A DNA stretch of 64,000 nt from Planococcus kocurii (GCF_001465835.2 NZ_CP013661.2:3278501-3342500); one strand, 5' to 3'. Shown: positions 36,330 to 45,802, counted from the first letter of the stretch. Notes: generated by a model from the sequence alone, not told the origin. A program made the numbers and translations.

Positions 36330-36869
36330 ATGTCGATTCAAGTCTTTATTTTAAGTAATCTGATGAAAGAAAACAGCTATCCTTATAAATTGAAAAAGCA
36401 GTTGTCAGAGCCTATCCCACTGGATCAATTGGGTGGATTGACCGAAAGTAAATTGTATTATCATTTTGAAACTTTAGCCAAAAAAGGATTAATTGAAATC
36501 GTTGAAATTATCAAAGAAGAACATCGTCCAGATAAACAAGTGTTTGCGATTACGGCTAAAGGACGTGAAGAGTTACCCAAACTTATTTACAAACTGTTTG
36601 AAAACACGGATATCGTCAAAGATATGATAGTAGGCTTAATTGGTTTGCAATATGTGGATAAGAAAAAAGTCGTCGACATATTGGAAAATAACGTGAACGA
36701 AATCAAGGAACGCTGGAATCAATTGAGCGGGATGGAAGGAAAAGTCCAAGTAACTGAAGAAGATAAGGAATTACGAAACTTTGTTAGAGGATACATTACG
36801 GCAAGAACTGACCATAATGTTCAATGGCTAGAAGAATTAATTAATAAAATCAAGCAAGGTGTGCTGTGA
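36330..36869 (+). CDS. PadR-family transcriptional regulator
   Basis: Winged helix (about 1-85: LGGLTESKLYYHFETLAKKGLIEIV...RPDKQVFAITAKGREELPKL) followed by a long helical Vir-type dimerisation domain. Lies behind the ABC-2-like gene, which it probably represses in the manner of PadR-type efflux regulators. AAGGAG site nine nt before ATG. Confidence 0.87.
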   Translation: MSIQVFILSNLMKENSYPYKLKKQLSEPIPLDQLGGLTESKLYYHFETLAKKGLIEIVEIIKEEHRPDKQVFAITAKGREELPKLIYKLFENTDIVKDMIVGLIGLQYVDKKKVVDILENNVNEIKERWNQLSGMEGKVQVTEEDKELRNFVRGYITARTDHNVQWLEELINKIKQGVL

Positions 36870-36883
36870 TTGATTTAGTTAAA

Positions 36884-36918
36884 GGGAAGGAACTTTTTCA
36901 AAGTTCCTTCTTTTTTTA
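36884..36918 (+). terminator. terminator after padR-type gene
   Basis: GGAAGGAACTTT-TTC-AAAGTTCCTTC followed by T8. Confidence 0.88.
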
Positions 36919-37261
36919 TTGCTTTGAAGAGAAATTTTTTGAGACGATAAATGAAGGGATTATTTGAATAAATGGAGAATATAACCTTAAGTCGAGAGGA
37001 GATTTTGTGTTCTCCGATTGTCTAGGGAAGAAATTTTAGATTCTGCAAATAACGTGTGAAATTGCGCAAACAAGTTGCTAATTTCCGAAAATAAACGCGA
37101 ATACTTCCATAAAGCGGTTGGAGTTACCGTGAATTTAGACTTCAAACAAGAGAAAAGACTAGCTTTAATCAGCGTTGTCACACTCGTATTAAAAAAAGAT
37201 TTCAATTGCTGGGAATAACAACTCAGAAAGAAGGTAAGAAGAATTTGAAAGGGGAATTACC
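36919..37261. other. non-coding block with GCAAACAA motif
   Basis: 340 bp; a 72-codon minus frame lacks a ribosome site. GCGCAAACAAG occurs at 37064-37074, a motif repeated several times on the other side of the HIT gene. Confidence 0.4.
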
Positions 37262-37669
37262 ATGTCTCATGACGCAGAATGTCCGTTTTGCAATCCGAGT
37301 ATCGATTTTAATCAAAAAATCATCTTTGAAAATAACAGTTGTTATTATCTGCAGCACACAGAGCAACAAGAGGTACTACAAGGCAGTGGTGTAATTGTTC
37401 CAAAGCAGCATCGTACCAATACGTTTGATTTAACAAAAGAAGAGTGGGGTGACACATACGAACTTCTCCAACAAGCCAAAGATTACATGGAAAGTGAACT
37501 TTCTCCAGATGGTTACACCCTTGGCTGGAACGTAGGGGAGGCATCAAATCAGTCGATCAAGCACAGTCATCTTCACGTAATCCCTCGGTTTAACGACGAA
37601 CCACTTGCAGGCAAAGGGTTACGCCATTGGTTGAAACAACCAGAAAATAGAAGAGTTAGGGATAACTAA
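37262..37669 (+). CDS. HIT-family nucleotide hydrolase
   Basis: 135-aa histidine-triad protein, His101-Ser-His103-Leu-His105 in KHSHLHVIPRF, with an N-terminal CPFC pair (Cys7, Cys10) as in zinc-bearing HIT proteins. Hydrolyses or transfers nucleoside monophosphates; physiological substrate unknown. GGGGAA site before ATG. Flanked on both sides by GCAAACAA-bearing non-coding DNA. Confidence 0.9.
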   Translation: MSHDAECPFCNPSIDFNQKIIFENNSCYYLQHTEQQEVLQGSGVIVPKQHRTNTFDLTKEEWGDTYELLQQAKDYMESELSPDGYTLGWNVGEASNQSIKHSHLHVIPRFNDEPLAGKGLRHWLKQPENRRVRDN

Positions 37670-37755
37670 AGCTTGAGTTATAAAAGGGGATGCTGTGGAG
37701 TGATCATCTCAAGCCACGCAGACTGTAATTTTGAGTGCTGCAAAAAGCGTGATTT

Positions 37756-37836
37756 TCTGCAACCAAACAAAGTGACACCGCAAACAAACGAGAGAATTAC
37801 GCAAACAACTCTTACTCTTACTCTTCCGCAAACAAA
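37756..37836. repeat. degenerate GCAAACAA repeat cluster
   Basis: GCAAACAA at 37780, 37801 and 37828 plus GCAACCAAACAA at 37759, spaced 21-27 bp. Non-coding. A fifth copy lies at 37066 on the other side of the HIT gene. Confidence 0.6.
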
Positions 37837-37940
37837 GACAATTATATAGATACACCACTTTTAATTCAATATAAAATGATCCATATGAGCTGATACGACA
37901 AGATGCATCAATAGCATCGAAGTTTCTGGAGGGGAAGCAG

Positions 37941-39203
37941 ATTTTAAAACAATGGAAGATTCCCGCGATCCTACTAGGATCTTTAGGTATTGCCAATATT
38001 GGAGATTTCCTCTACCTAGTTGCTATCAATATCATTGTTTATCAGATGACGGGTTCTGCAGCTGCTGTAGCGGGTTTATGGATGGTCAGTCCTTTAACCA
38101 ATATCTTGACAAAGTTTTGGACGGGCAGTTTTATAGATTACCGAAGTAAGCGAAAAATCGTGTTGGTGACGATGGTGTTAAGAGCGACTTTTATCGCCAT
38201 AATTCCTTTTGCACCAAGCCTTTTTGCGATATACGCGATTCTTGTTCTGTTAAGCGTTGCCAAATCATTTTTTGGACCAGCCTCCATGACCTATGTCACA
38301 ATGCTTGTTCCTCAGCAAAAGCGAAAACGGTTTAATTCACTGCGTTCGTTTACCTCTTCTAGCGCTTTTATTATTGGACCGGCTTTAGGAGGGACACTTA
38401 TACTACTAACTAATATTTCGGTGACTTTATGGTTAAATGCTGGATTCTTTTTGGTTGCTGCCGTTTTGTTGAGCCTTTTACCGGACACAGAAAAAGTCAA
38501 ACACGAAAAGATTCCTGCTTTGACTTTTTCACAAGTAGCCAAAGATTTCACTGTCGTTGTTGATTTTATTGGTAGCAGAAAGTACGTTTCTGCAATTTAC
38601 CTAGGGTTTCTCGTAGTTATGCTATTTTCATTTGCGATGGATGTTCAGGAGGTTGTTTTCACTCAACAAGTAATTGGTCTTTCTGAAATCGAATACAGCT
38701 TGTTAATTAGCATTACGGGCATCGGTTCAGTGAGTGGCGCAATATTGCTTTCCTTATTTGCCAATAAAGTTTCGATTCGGGTAATGATGATTATTGGCAT
38801 GTTGATGATGACAACCGGTTATCTTATTTATGCGTTCTCCTGGTCTTTTGCACCCGTTACTGTCGGCTTTATTATCCTCGGTTTCTTTAATGTGTTCTTG
38901 AACGCCGGAATTACGACATTCTATCAAAATAATGTGCCAGTATCTGTGATGGGCAGAGTGACGAGCATCTTTGGACTCATCCAAAGTATTTTGCAACTTT
39001 TTTTCATCTTAGTAATTGGTTTACTCGCAGATTTTGTTTCGCTAAAGCTGACAATCGGCTCTCTCGCAATCCTTATGCTGATAACTGCTGTATTGTTCAC
39101 AATCGCGGTGTTAACTCCGAAATATTCAGATTGGTACGCTGAGGAGGGAAATGAGTCTCGAGAAAGTCAGACTAGTCAGCAAAAAGCATCAGTAATTAAG
39201 TAA
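37941..39203 (+). CDS. MFS transporter with apparent ATT start
   Basis: About 420 aa and 12 helices. The annotatable ATG at 38046 would delete the first membrane helix and has no ribosome site. In the same frame, GGAGGGG is followed at six nt by ATT at 37941, giving (M)LKQWKIPAILLGSLGIANIG, a normal MFS start. The motif FIDYRSKRKIVLVTMV between helices 2 and 3 fits the MFS loop. Substrate unknown, probably export of small molecules. The start codon needs confirmation. Confidence 0.75.
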   Translation: MLKQWKIPAILLGSLGIANIGDFLYLVAINIIVYQMTGSAAAVAGLWMVSPLTNILTKFWTGSFIDYRSKRKIVLVTMVLRATFIAIIPFAPSLFAIYAILVLLSVAKSFFGPASMTYVTMLVPQQKRKRFNSLRSFTSSSAFIIGPALGGTLILLTNISVTLWLNAGFFLVAAVLLSLLPDTEKVKHEKIPALTFSQVAKDFTVVVDFIGSRKYVSAIYLGFLVVMLFSFAMDVQEVVFTQQVIGLSEIEYSLLISITGIGSVSGAILLSLFANKVSIRVMMIIGMLMMTTGYLIYAFSWSFAPVTVGFIILGFFNVFLNAGITTFYQNNVPVSVMGRVTSIFGLIQSILQLFFILVIGLLADFVSLKLTIGSLAILMLITAVLFTIAVLTPKYSDWYAEEGNESRESQTSQQKASVIK

Positions 39204-39242
39204 TAAATTTTAAGAATCAGTAAATAAAAGGAGAAATAAAAG

Positions 39243-39695
39243 ATGCAAATAGAAACAAAACGACTAAAAATGATACCGAGTGATAGCCATTCGGCAATAA
39301 TGATAGCTGCTCAAAATTATAGAAATGGCCCTCAAATTGCCGATCATATAGAAGCGCTAACAAACGATTCAACTTTATATGGATGGGGAAGCTGGCTGGT
39401 TTTACGAAAATCCGATGACGTGATTCTTGGAGATGCAGGTTTCAAAGGCAAGCCGAACGCTAAACAAGAAGTGGAAATCGGTTATGGATTTTTAGAAACT
39501 TTTTGGCGTATGGGTTATGGAACTGAGGCAGTACGAGGTCTTATAGATTGGGCTTTTAGTACGATGACTGTAAAAACCGTAATCGCAGAAACAGACATAG
39601 ACAATATTGGTTCTATACGCATATTAGAAAAAGTAGGAATGGAAAAAACAAAAAATACGAGTGATAGAATCTATTGGGAATTAACGAAGCAATAG
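39243..39695 (+). CDS. RimJ/RimL-type GNAT acetyltransferase
   Basis: 150 aa with IETKRLKMIP at the start, ILGDAGFKGKP, YGFLETFWRMGYGTEAVRGLIDW (acetyl-CoA loop) and NIGSIRILEKVGM. AAAAGGAG site. Possibly cotranscribed with the MFS gene 40 bp upstream. Confidence 0.85.
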   Translation: MQIETKRLKMIPSDSHSAIMIAAQNYRNGPQIADHIEALTNDSTLYGWGSWLVLRKSDDVILGDAGFKGKPNAKQEVEIGYGFLETFWRMGYGTEAVRGLIDWAFSTMTVKTVIAETDIDNIGSIRILEKVGMEKTKNTSDRIYWELTKQ

Positions 39696-39705
39696 CATCA
39701 GAACG

Positions 39706-39744
39706 AGGAAAAGACCGGAAGCCGATGCTTCCGGTCTTTTCCTA
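39706..39744. terminator. bidirectional terminator between two acetyltransferase genes
   Basis: Perfect 17-bp stem AGGAAAAGACCGGAAGC with its complement and a four-nt loop. Confidence 0.92.
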
Positions 39745-39773
39745 TACAACCCCAATTCTTGACTCGTCTCGGC

Positions 39774-40295
39774 TCAAAGTTTCTCTAATACCTGATCTAT
39801 GTTCTCCCATTCATAAATCAATTCGTTCAGAACCGTTCCACCAATTTTGAGTTGAACAGTATCGATTAGCTTGGCACCATAATATTCATAGAAAAATCGT
39901 GTTTTATTGTCTTCTAATACTTCAACAAAAACTCTTTCGTAATCCAGGTGTTTGAAAAACAAGAAAAGGTCTTTCAATAACATTTTTCCAATGCCTTGAC
40001 CTTGATAGTCTTCAAATAAGTAAATGGAAGTCAAATCGCCAGATCTTTCCACAGTATTGCTTTTTCTCTTTGCAGCCGTACCAAATCCAACGATGATGCC
40101 GTCGCTAGTTTCTGCAACAATTATATGATTTTCTTTTTCTAAGAGGTTTTCTTCCCACAGCTCTGTCCGTTTTTCATAAGAAAGGCCGTTAAGGAAATCA
40201 CTTGACATAATTTCTTTGTATGTGGTTCTCCAGCTGTCCACGTGGACTTTTGCAATAGCGGATGCATCCTTTTGTTCTGCTTTGCGTATATGCAT
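39774..40295 (-). CDS. GNAT-family acetyltransferase
   Basis: 173 aa: IRKAEQKDASAIAKVHVDSWRTTY at the start, LTSIYLFEDYQGQGIGKMLLKDL as acetyl-CoA loop and RFFYEYYGAKLID at the end. Resembles small-molecule acetyltransferases of the YuaI/YkkB kind. AAAAGGAG seven nt before ATG. Substrate unknown. Confidence 0.87.
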   Translation of the reverse strand: MHIRKAEQKDASAIAKVHVDSWRTTYKEIMSSDFLNGLSYEKRTELWEENLLEKENHIIVAETSDGIIVGFGTAAKRKSNTVERSGDLTSIYLFEDYQGQGIGKMLLKDLFLFFKHLDYERVFVEVLEDNKTRFFYEYYGAKLIDTVQLKIGGTVLNELIYEWENIDQVLEKL

Positions 40296-40404
40296 GTGCT
40301 CACTCCTTTTGTGATTTAATGATTAATTTATTGGAATTGGCTTTCATGTATAAGTTCTATATTTTTAAATAATAGCATAGTGGCAACTTTAAAAGTAAAG
40401 TATA

Positions 40405-40500
40405 ATTTTAAATATCAATAGGAAAATTTCTCTTTAAAACTAATAAAATAAATAAAAAAGGAAAATAACTAATATTTTTCTTGATTTTAAATATATTTAA
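40405..40500. promoter_or_regulatory. AT-rich control region of the catabolic operon
   Basis: ATTTTAAATAT occurs at 40405 and 40484; the second overlaps the palindrome TTAAATATATTTAA (40487-40500). These lie 48-143 bp before the first gene and are candidate sites for the RpiR regulator encoded at the far end. AT-richness makes chance symmetry possible. Confidence 0.35.
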
Positions 40501-40547
40501 GATTAAGATAATAATAAATACAGAAATATCTGAAAGGTGGAATTTAA

Positions 40548-41342
40548 GTGGAGGTACTCAAAGATAAGATTACAGATTTTAATATGAACTTTTTCAATTT
40601 AGCGGGGAAAGTAGCAATGGTAACAGGAGGGAATTCTGGTTTAGGACAAGGTTTTGCATTGGCATTGGCTAAGGCAGGAGCAGATGTTTTTGTTGTAAGT
40701 ATGGCCGAAGATAATGATGTAACCAAAAATTTAGTTGAAGCAGAAGGGGTAAACTATCATTTATCAATCGCAGATATTACAAAAGATGGTGTCTGTAAAA
40801 AATTAGTTGAAGAATGTTTGCAGACATTCGGCCAGATTGATATTTTGATGAACAATGCTGGTATAGGCATAAACGAGCCAGACGTTACAAAATTTACGCG
40901 TATACAATGGGATAAAATGGTTTCTGTTAATTTGACTGCACCGTTTGAGTTGGCCAGTGAAGTGGCCAAGCATATGATTCCAAGGAAAAGCGGGAAAATA
41001 ATTAATACTTGTTCTTTATTTTCTTTCTTAGGTGGACAGTGGTCTCCAGCATACGCTGCAACAAAACATGGCTTAGCTGGTTTTACAAAAGCTTATTGTG
41101 ACGAATTAGCACAATTTAATATTCAAGTAAATGGAATAGCGCCAGGGTACTTTGCAACGGATGTGACAAAAGAAACTAGATCGAATCCTGAATCAAATCA
41201 ACGCATTTTAGATCATATTCCTGCTAACAGATGGGGCAATATTGTTGATTTGATGGGCACGATTGTTTATTTGGCCTCAGATTCATCTAATTATGTTAAT
41301 GGAACACTAGTAACAGTAGATGGTGGGTATCTAGTTAGATAA
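40548..41342 (+). CDS. SDR oxidoreductase of a carbohydrate operon (YgcW/KduD-like)
   Basis: 264-aa classical SDR: VTGGNSGLGQGFALALAKAGADVF, NNAG, catalytic Ser-Tyr-Lys in NTCSLFSF...YAATKHG, and YVNGTLVTVDGGY. Related by family to 2-deoxy-gluconate/gluconate dehydrogenases. GTG at 40548 has AAAGGTGG; an internal ATG at 40584 would give the common SDR start but has no ribosome site. First gene of a unit with an FAD oxidase, kinase, MFS and RpiR; it likely oxidises or reduces a sugar acid or polyol. Confidence 0.85.
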   Translation: MEVLKDKITDFNMNFFNLAGKVAMVTGGNSGLGQGFALALAKAGADVFVVSMAEDNDVTKNLVEAEGVNYHLSIADITKDGVCKKLVEECLQTFGQIDILMNNAGIGINEPDVTKFTRIQWDKMVSVNLTAPFELASEVAKHMIPRKSGKIINTCSLFSFLGGQWSPAYAATKHGLAGFTKAYCDELAQFNIQVNGIAPGYFATDVTKETRSNPESNQRILDHIPANRWGNIVDLMGTIVYLASDSSNYVNGTLVTVDGGYLVR

Positions 41343-41371
41343 ATATAAATTAAAAGGAGATTGATATTAAG

Positions 41372-42856
41372 ATGAGTGTTCAAAAAAACGTAGAAGAACT
41401 AAAATCAATTGTAGCTCAAGAGCAGATTATTACGGATCAAGCTGAATTATACGATGCATCTGCAGATAGATATAAAAAATACGCAAAAACAAAAAATGTA
41501 TTAGAAGTGCCATTGCCACTCGCAATTGTTTATCCATATACAAAAGAGGAGGTAAAAGCTTTACTCAGCTATTGTAACGAGAACCAAATCAACGTCATTC
41601 CGCGAAGTGGTAAAACCGCTACAGAAGGCGGCTTAGAAAACTGGAAAGAAAAAACGATAGTCATAGATGGATCTAAAATGAATAAAATTCTTAAAATAGA
41701 CACTTATAATATGCAAGCAACTACAGAATCTGGTGTGAAATTACAAGATTTAGAGGATAAATTGCGTAAATTGGGTTATACAACTGGCCATTCTCCACAA
41801 TCCAAACCAGTCGCGCAAATGGGCGGGTTAGTAGCAACACGGAGCATAGGACAATTTTCAACATTATATGGTGCAATTGAGGACATGGTTGTTGGACTGG
41901 AATGTGTATTTCCAGATGGTCATATTTCAAATATCAAGAATGTACCGAGACGTTCGGGTGGTCCAGATATTCGCCATATTGCCATTGGCAACGAAGGGTC
42001 TTTATGTTATATCACTGAAGTAACTGTGAAGATATTCAAATTTTATCCAGAAAACAATACATTCCACGGATATCTTGTAGAAGATATGGAATCAGGTTTA
42101 AAGATTTTGAGAGAAGTTATGGTTAATGGGTATAGACCATCTGTAGCTAGACTTTATTCTGAAGAAGATGCTAGGCAACATTTCAGACATTTTTATAAAA
42201 ATAAATGCGTTTTGATTTTTATGACTGAAGGACCTGCTGGAATTGTAAAGGCAACAAACGAAGGCATTGTTGAAGCCGTTGAAAAATACAAGTCAGGTAT
42301 TATTGAAAAAGTGGATGCTTCACATATTGAAAATTGGTTCAATAACTTGAATTGGGAACAAAGTCGTATCGATGAAGAAATTCAAGATATGATTCGTAAT
42401 AATGCTCATGACGGATTTACAACAGAAATATCAGCGGATTGGGAAAATGTTATCAAAATTTATAATAACGTTATGCACAGAATAAAAGAGGAATTTAACA
42501 GAGTTGAAGATTTAACAATGTTAGGTGGTCATTCTTCACATAGTTATTTAAATGGAACGAATATGTATTTTGTATATAATTACACGATTAACTGTGAACC
42601 GAAAGATGAAATGTTGACTTATCATCATCCAATTCACGAAATTATTATTGAAGAAACTTTGAAAATGGGTGGGTCTATGTGCCACCATCATGGTATTGGT
42701 AAATACCGTTCTGAATGGACGAAACAAGAACATGGCTCAGCCTACTATATGTTAGAAAAATTGAAAGAAGCATTTGATCCGAACGGGATTATGAATCATG
42801 GCACTATCTTTCCGCAAGAAAATGAAATTAAGAAATATATTAGATCTAAAGAATAA
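41372..42856 (+). CDS. FAD-linked oxidase (VAO/PCMH family, YgcU-like)
   Basis: 494 aa. PCMH FAD-binding domain (about 45-225: VIPRSGKTATEGG, MGGLVATRSIGQFSTLYGAIEDMVV) and C-terminal FAD-oxidase domain with MCHHHGIGKYRSEW and DPNGIMNHGTIF. The architecture is that of glycolate/D-lactate oxidase subunits and alkyl-dihydroxyacetone-phosphate synthase. Likely oxidises a 2-hydroxy acid or polyol in the operon's pathway. 29 bp behind the SDR gene. Confidence 0.87.
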   Translation: MSVQKNVEELKSIVAQEQIITDQAELYDASADRYKKYAKTKNVLEVPLPLAIVYPYTKEEVKALLSYCNENQINVIPRSGKTATEGGLENWKEKTIVIDGSKMNKILKIDTYNMQATTESGVKLQDLEDKLRKLGYTTGHSPQSKPVAQMGGLVATRSIGQFSTLYGAIEDMVVGLECVFPDGHISNIKNVPRRSGGPDIRHIAIGNEGSLCYITEVTVKIFKFYPENNTFHGYLVEDMESGLKILREVMVNGYRPSVARLYSEEDARQHFRHFYKNKCVLIFMTEGPAGIVKATNEGIVEAVEKYKSGIIEKVDASHIENWFNNLNWEQSRIDEEIQDMIRNNAHDGFTTEISADWENVIKIYNNVMHRIKEEFNRVEDLTMLGGHSSHSYLNGTNMYFVYNYTINCEPKDEMLTYHHPIHEIIIEETLKMGGSMCHHHGIGKYRSEWTKQEHGSAYYMLEKLKEAFDPNGIMNHGTIFPQENEIKKYIRSKE

Positions 42857-42894
42857 TTAACTTTTACTAGGTAAATTTTTAAAAAGTGGTTGAT

Positions 42895-42955
42895 AAAAGT
42901 CTCCTTGATTAGAAGGTATTGTAGTAAATTATCATTCTAACAAGGGGATTTTTAT
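42895..42955 (+). terminator. intra-operon hairpin before the kinase gene
   Basis: AAAAGTCTCCTTGATTAGAA pairs with TTCTAACAAGGGGATTTTT, followed by TTTTTATC. It could terminate part of the transcripts or protect mRNA ends between oxidase and kinase genes. Confidence 0.55.
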
Positions 42956-42991
42956 CGTTATGATAATGAATAGAAAGGTAGGACTAGTATT

Positions 42992-44425
42992 ATGAATGAC
43001 AGATACATTATGGGAATTGATAATGGGTCACAAAGCACAAAAGTAGTACTTTTTGATCTACATGGTAATGAGGTGTCAATTGGTTCATGCGCATTAAAGG
43101 AATATTTAACACCTGAACCTGGTATCGTGGTTCATCCAGATGATGATTTGTGGGATAGTGTGAGTGTGGCTATAGAAAATTGTTTAAATAGTTTCACTGG
43201 AGATAGAAAGGCAATCGAAGGAATTGGATTATGCACTATTAGAAGTTGCAGAGTCTTGCTAAAAGAGGATGGATCACTTGCATACCCTGTTCTAAGTTGG
43301 ATGGATCAGAGGTTGTCAAAACCCTATCAACATGAAAATGACCAAGTGAAGTATGTTACGACCACTTCAGGGTATTTAGGATTTAAATTAACGGGAGAAT
43401 ACAATGATACAGCTGGAAACTATGAGGTGAATTGGCCTTTAAATCGTGAAACTTTAGATTGGTCAACAGATGATCGCGTAATTGCAGCTGAAGGGTTAAA
43501 AAGAGACATGTTATTTAATTTGGTGAAACCTGGAGAAACTCTTGGTCAATTGAGAAGTGACATTGTTGAAAAATTTGGCTTTAAGGAAGAGATTCCAGTT
43601 GTTGCAACATCGAATGATAAAGCTGTTGAAGTACTAGGTGCAGGGATAAAAGATGATCATACGTTGATGGTATCGCTTGGCACATATATTTCATCCATGT
43701 TATTAAAAGATGAGAACTTTGAGAACGCTTCCAATTTCTTCCCTACTTTAGCGGCCATGCCCTTTAAGTATACGTATGAATCGAATGGCATTCGACGTGG
43801 AATGTGGACTGTTAGTTGGTTTAAGAAACTGATTGGCGAAGAATTAGAAACAAACGCTTCAAACTTAGATATTTCAGAAGAAGATTTTTTAAATTTGAAA
43901 GCTGAAGAAATACCTCTAGGCTCCGAAGGGTTAATTACAATTTTAGATTGGTTAGCCAGCCCTACGATTCCATATAGAAAAGGCATCATGATCGGCTTTG
44001 ACCAAAGGCATACCAGATATCATATTTACCGATCTATATTAGAGGCAATTGCTTATAACATTAAAAACAATACTGAAGATATGTTAAACGAGACGAATGC
44101 CAATATAAAAGAAATTATTGTTACTGGTGGGGGGGCGAAAAGTGATGTGTTGATGAAAATAATATCAGATGTGTTTGGCCTACCAACACATAGACGTAAA
44201 GGGAGCAGTAGTTCTAGTTTAGGAGCAGCAATAAGTGTTTGTGTAAATCTAAAGATTTATCAAAATTTCCAAGATGCAATCGATCATATGGTTAAAACAG
44301 ATGCACTCTTCGTTCCTGAATCTAAGAATCATGCGTTTTATTCTGAGGTAAATGAAAAAGTTGTCAAGAATGTCAGAATGCATACAGATGAAATTCTAAA
44401 ATTAACTTATCCTATATTTCAATAA
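42992..44425 (+). CDS. FGGY-family carbohydrate kinase (YgcE-like)
   Basis: 477 aa. N-terminal phosphate loop IMGIDNGSQSTKVVLFD, middle TSNDKAVEVLGAGI, and C-terminal IIVTGGGAKSD with SSSSSLGAAI as the FGGY second signature. Phosphorylates a sugar or polyol; the substrate class cannot be read from the sequence. An intact G7 run at about 44129 codes the glycine loop. Preceded by a hairpin within the operon. Confidence 0.9.
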   Translation: MNDRYIMGIDNGSQSTKVVLFDLHGNEVSIGSCALKEYLTPEPGIVVHPDDDLWDSVSVAIENCLNSFTGDRKAIEGIGLCTIRSCRVLLKEDGSLAYPVLSWMDQRLSKPYQHENDQVKYVTTTSGYLGFKLTGEYNDTAGNYEVNWPLNRETLDWSTDDRVIAAEGLKRDMLFNLVKPGETLGQLRSDIVEKFGFKEEIPVVATSNDKAVEVLGAGIKDDHTLMVSLGTYISSMLLKDENFENASNFFPTLAAMPFKYTYESNGIRRGMWTVSWFKKLIGEELETNASNLDISEEDFLNLKAEEIPLGSEGLITILDWLASPTIPYRKGIMIGFDQRHTRYHIYRSILEAIAYNIKNNTEDMLNETNANIKEIIVTGGGAKSDVLMKIISDVFGLPTHRRKGSSSSSLGAAISVCVNLKIYQNFQDAIDHMVKTDALFVPESKNHAFYSEVNEKVVKNVRMHTDEILKLTYPIFQ

Positions 44426-44441
44426 GAAGAGAGGGATTTTT

Positions 44442-45739
44442 GTGGGATCTAGTAATTTGAAAAGATACTTCCAATTTGCACTCATTGTATTAGCGGGAGG
44501 ATCTATATTTCCATTAATCTATTTAAGAACCAATTATCAAGAAACAATTTTAGAGGTATATGGCATCAGCTTATCCGATTTAAACATTATTTTATCGGCA
44601 TTAGGAGTTGCGTATGTTGTTGGTTATTTCCCTAGTGGATGGATTGCGGATAGATTTTCGGCAAAAAAATTATTGTCTATATCTCTACTAGCTGTAGGAT
44701 TAGCAGGTATATGGTTTGCGCAAGTTCCAAGTTATCCGTACATTATTATAATATTTATCATTTGGGGTATTTTCTCCGTATTGACATTTTGGTCAGCCCA
44801 TCTTAAATTAGTTAAATTAATTTCTAAAAAAGAAGAGGAAGGTAGATTTTTTGGGATATTAGACGGGGGTAAGGGTGTAATTGAGGCCGTACTTGCTAGT
44901 ATTGCAGTTTATATATTTTCGGTAGTACTGGGAAACAGCGATGCGTTGTCAAGTAAAACAGATGCATTAGTTTCTGTTATTTATATGTATTCTGGTGTCT
45001 TAATTTTAGTTTCTATTTTAATAATGATATTTGTGCAAGTGGATGATCCTGGTTTAGAAAAAAGAAAAGAAGAAAAGAAAACCAGAGAAAAATCGACGGT
45101 GAATTTAAACGCTTTTAAAAAGGTGTTTACAAATAAATCTGTATTGCTACTCGGGGGATTATCTTTACGTCCTATATTGTCGCATGGACAGTTTATTATG
45201 TGGGCGGATTTTTACAAACTAATATTGGTATTACAGCTGCAGCGGCAGGAACGATAACGGTGATGATGTTGTGGATGCGTCCTATTGGTGGAGTATTAGG
45301 CGGATTTCTCGGAGATAAATTCGGTAAAAATTTAATTCTAATAATTTCGTTATTAATGGCTGTTATTGTTTTATTCGTAATAGCACTGCTTCCTACAGGA
45401 ATACCACAGGTCTATTTTAATATCTTAGTTCTTTTAATCGGCTTGTCAGTATATTCGATACGTGGACTGTATTGGTCACTTCTAGGTGATTGTGACGTAG
45501 AAGAGGAAGTTTTAGGATTATCAATTGGGTTGATCTCGTTTATTGGGTATTTACCTGATATTGTATTACCACTCATTGTCAGCGGTTTAATGAGTAGTTA
45601 TGGGGATACTGGTGGGTATAATGCGTATTTCATATTCAGTGCAAGCGCTGGTATTATGGCAATTGCGTTCACAATCCTCTTTAGCAGGAATGTTAGGAAA
45701 ACGAGATTAGCTGCACAAATAAAGGAAGTAAGTTCTTGA
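44442..45739 (+). pseudogene. MFS transporter, frameshifted in a G5 tract
   Basis: Frame 1 (GTG at 44442, AGAGAGGGA site) reads about 237 good residues, then after the G5 run at 45153-45157 becomes nonsense (SLRPILSHGQF) to a stop at 45257. The +2 frame from the same point reads a proper membrane helix IIFTSYIVAWTVYYVGGFLQ and continues to 45739. One added G (G6) restores a single 432-aa, 12-helix transporter. It is the uptake system of the catabolic operon. It could be a true null, a slipping (phase-variable) tract or a sequencing error. Confidence 0.8.
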
Positions 45740-45767
45740 AATAATAAAATGGATATTCAGAATACGA

Positions 45768-45802
45768 TGAGAGTTGGCTTCAAGCCAATTCTCATTGTTT
45801 TT
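45768..45802 (+). terminator. terminator after the MFS gene
   Basis: ATGAGAGTTGGCTT with AAGCCAATTCTCAT, then TGTTTTTATTT. Confidence 0.8.

Noticed and set aside
36987-37205. 72-codon minus-strand ORF
   Set aside because: No ribosome site; lies in the GCAAACAA-bearing non-coding block.
37756-37836. CRISPR array
   Set aside because: Repeat units are only about 8 bp, unequal and without spacers of constant length.
44129-44135. G7 tract in the FGGY kinase as a second frameshift
   Set aside because: The kinase frame reads correctly through it (VTGGGAKSD) on both sides.
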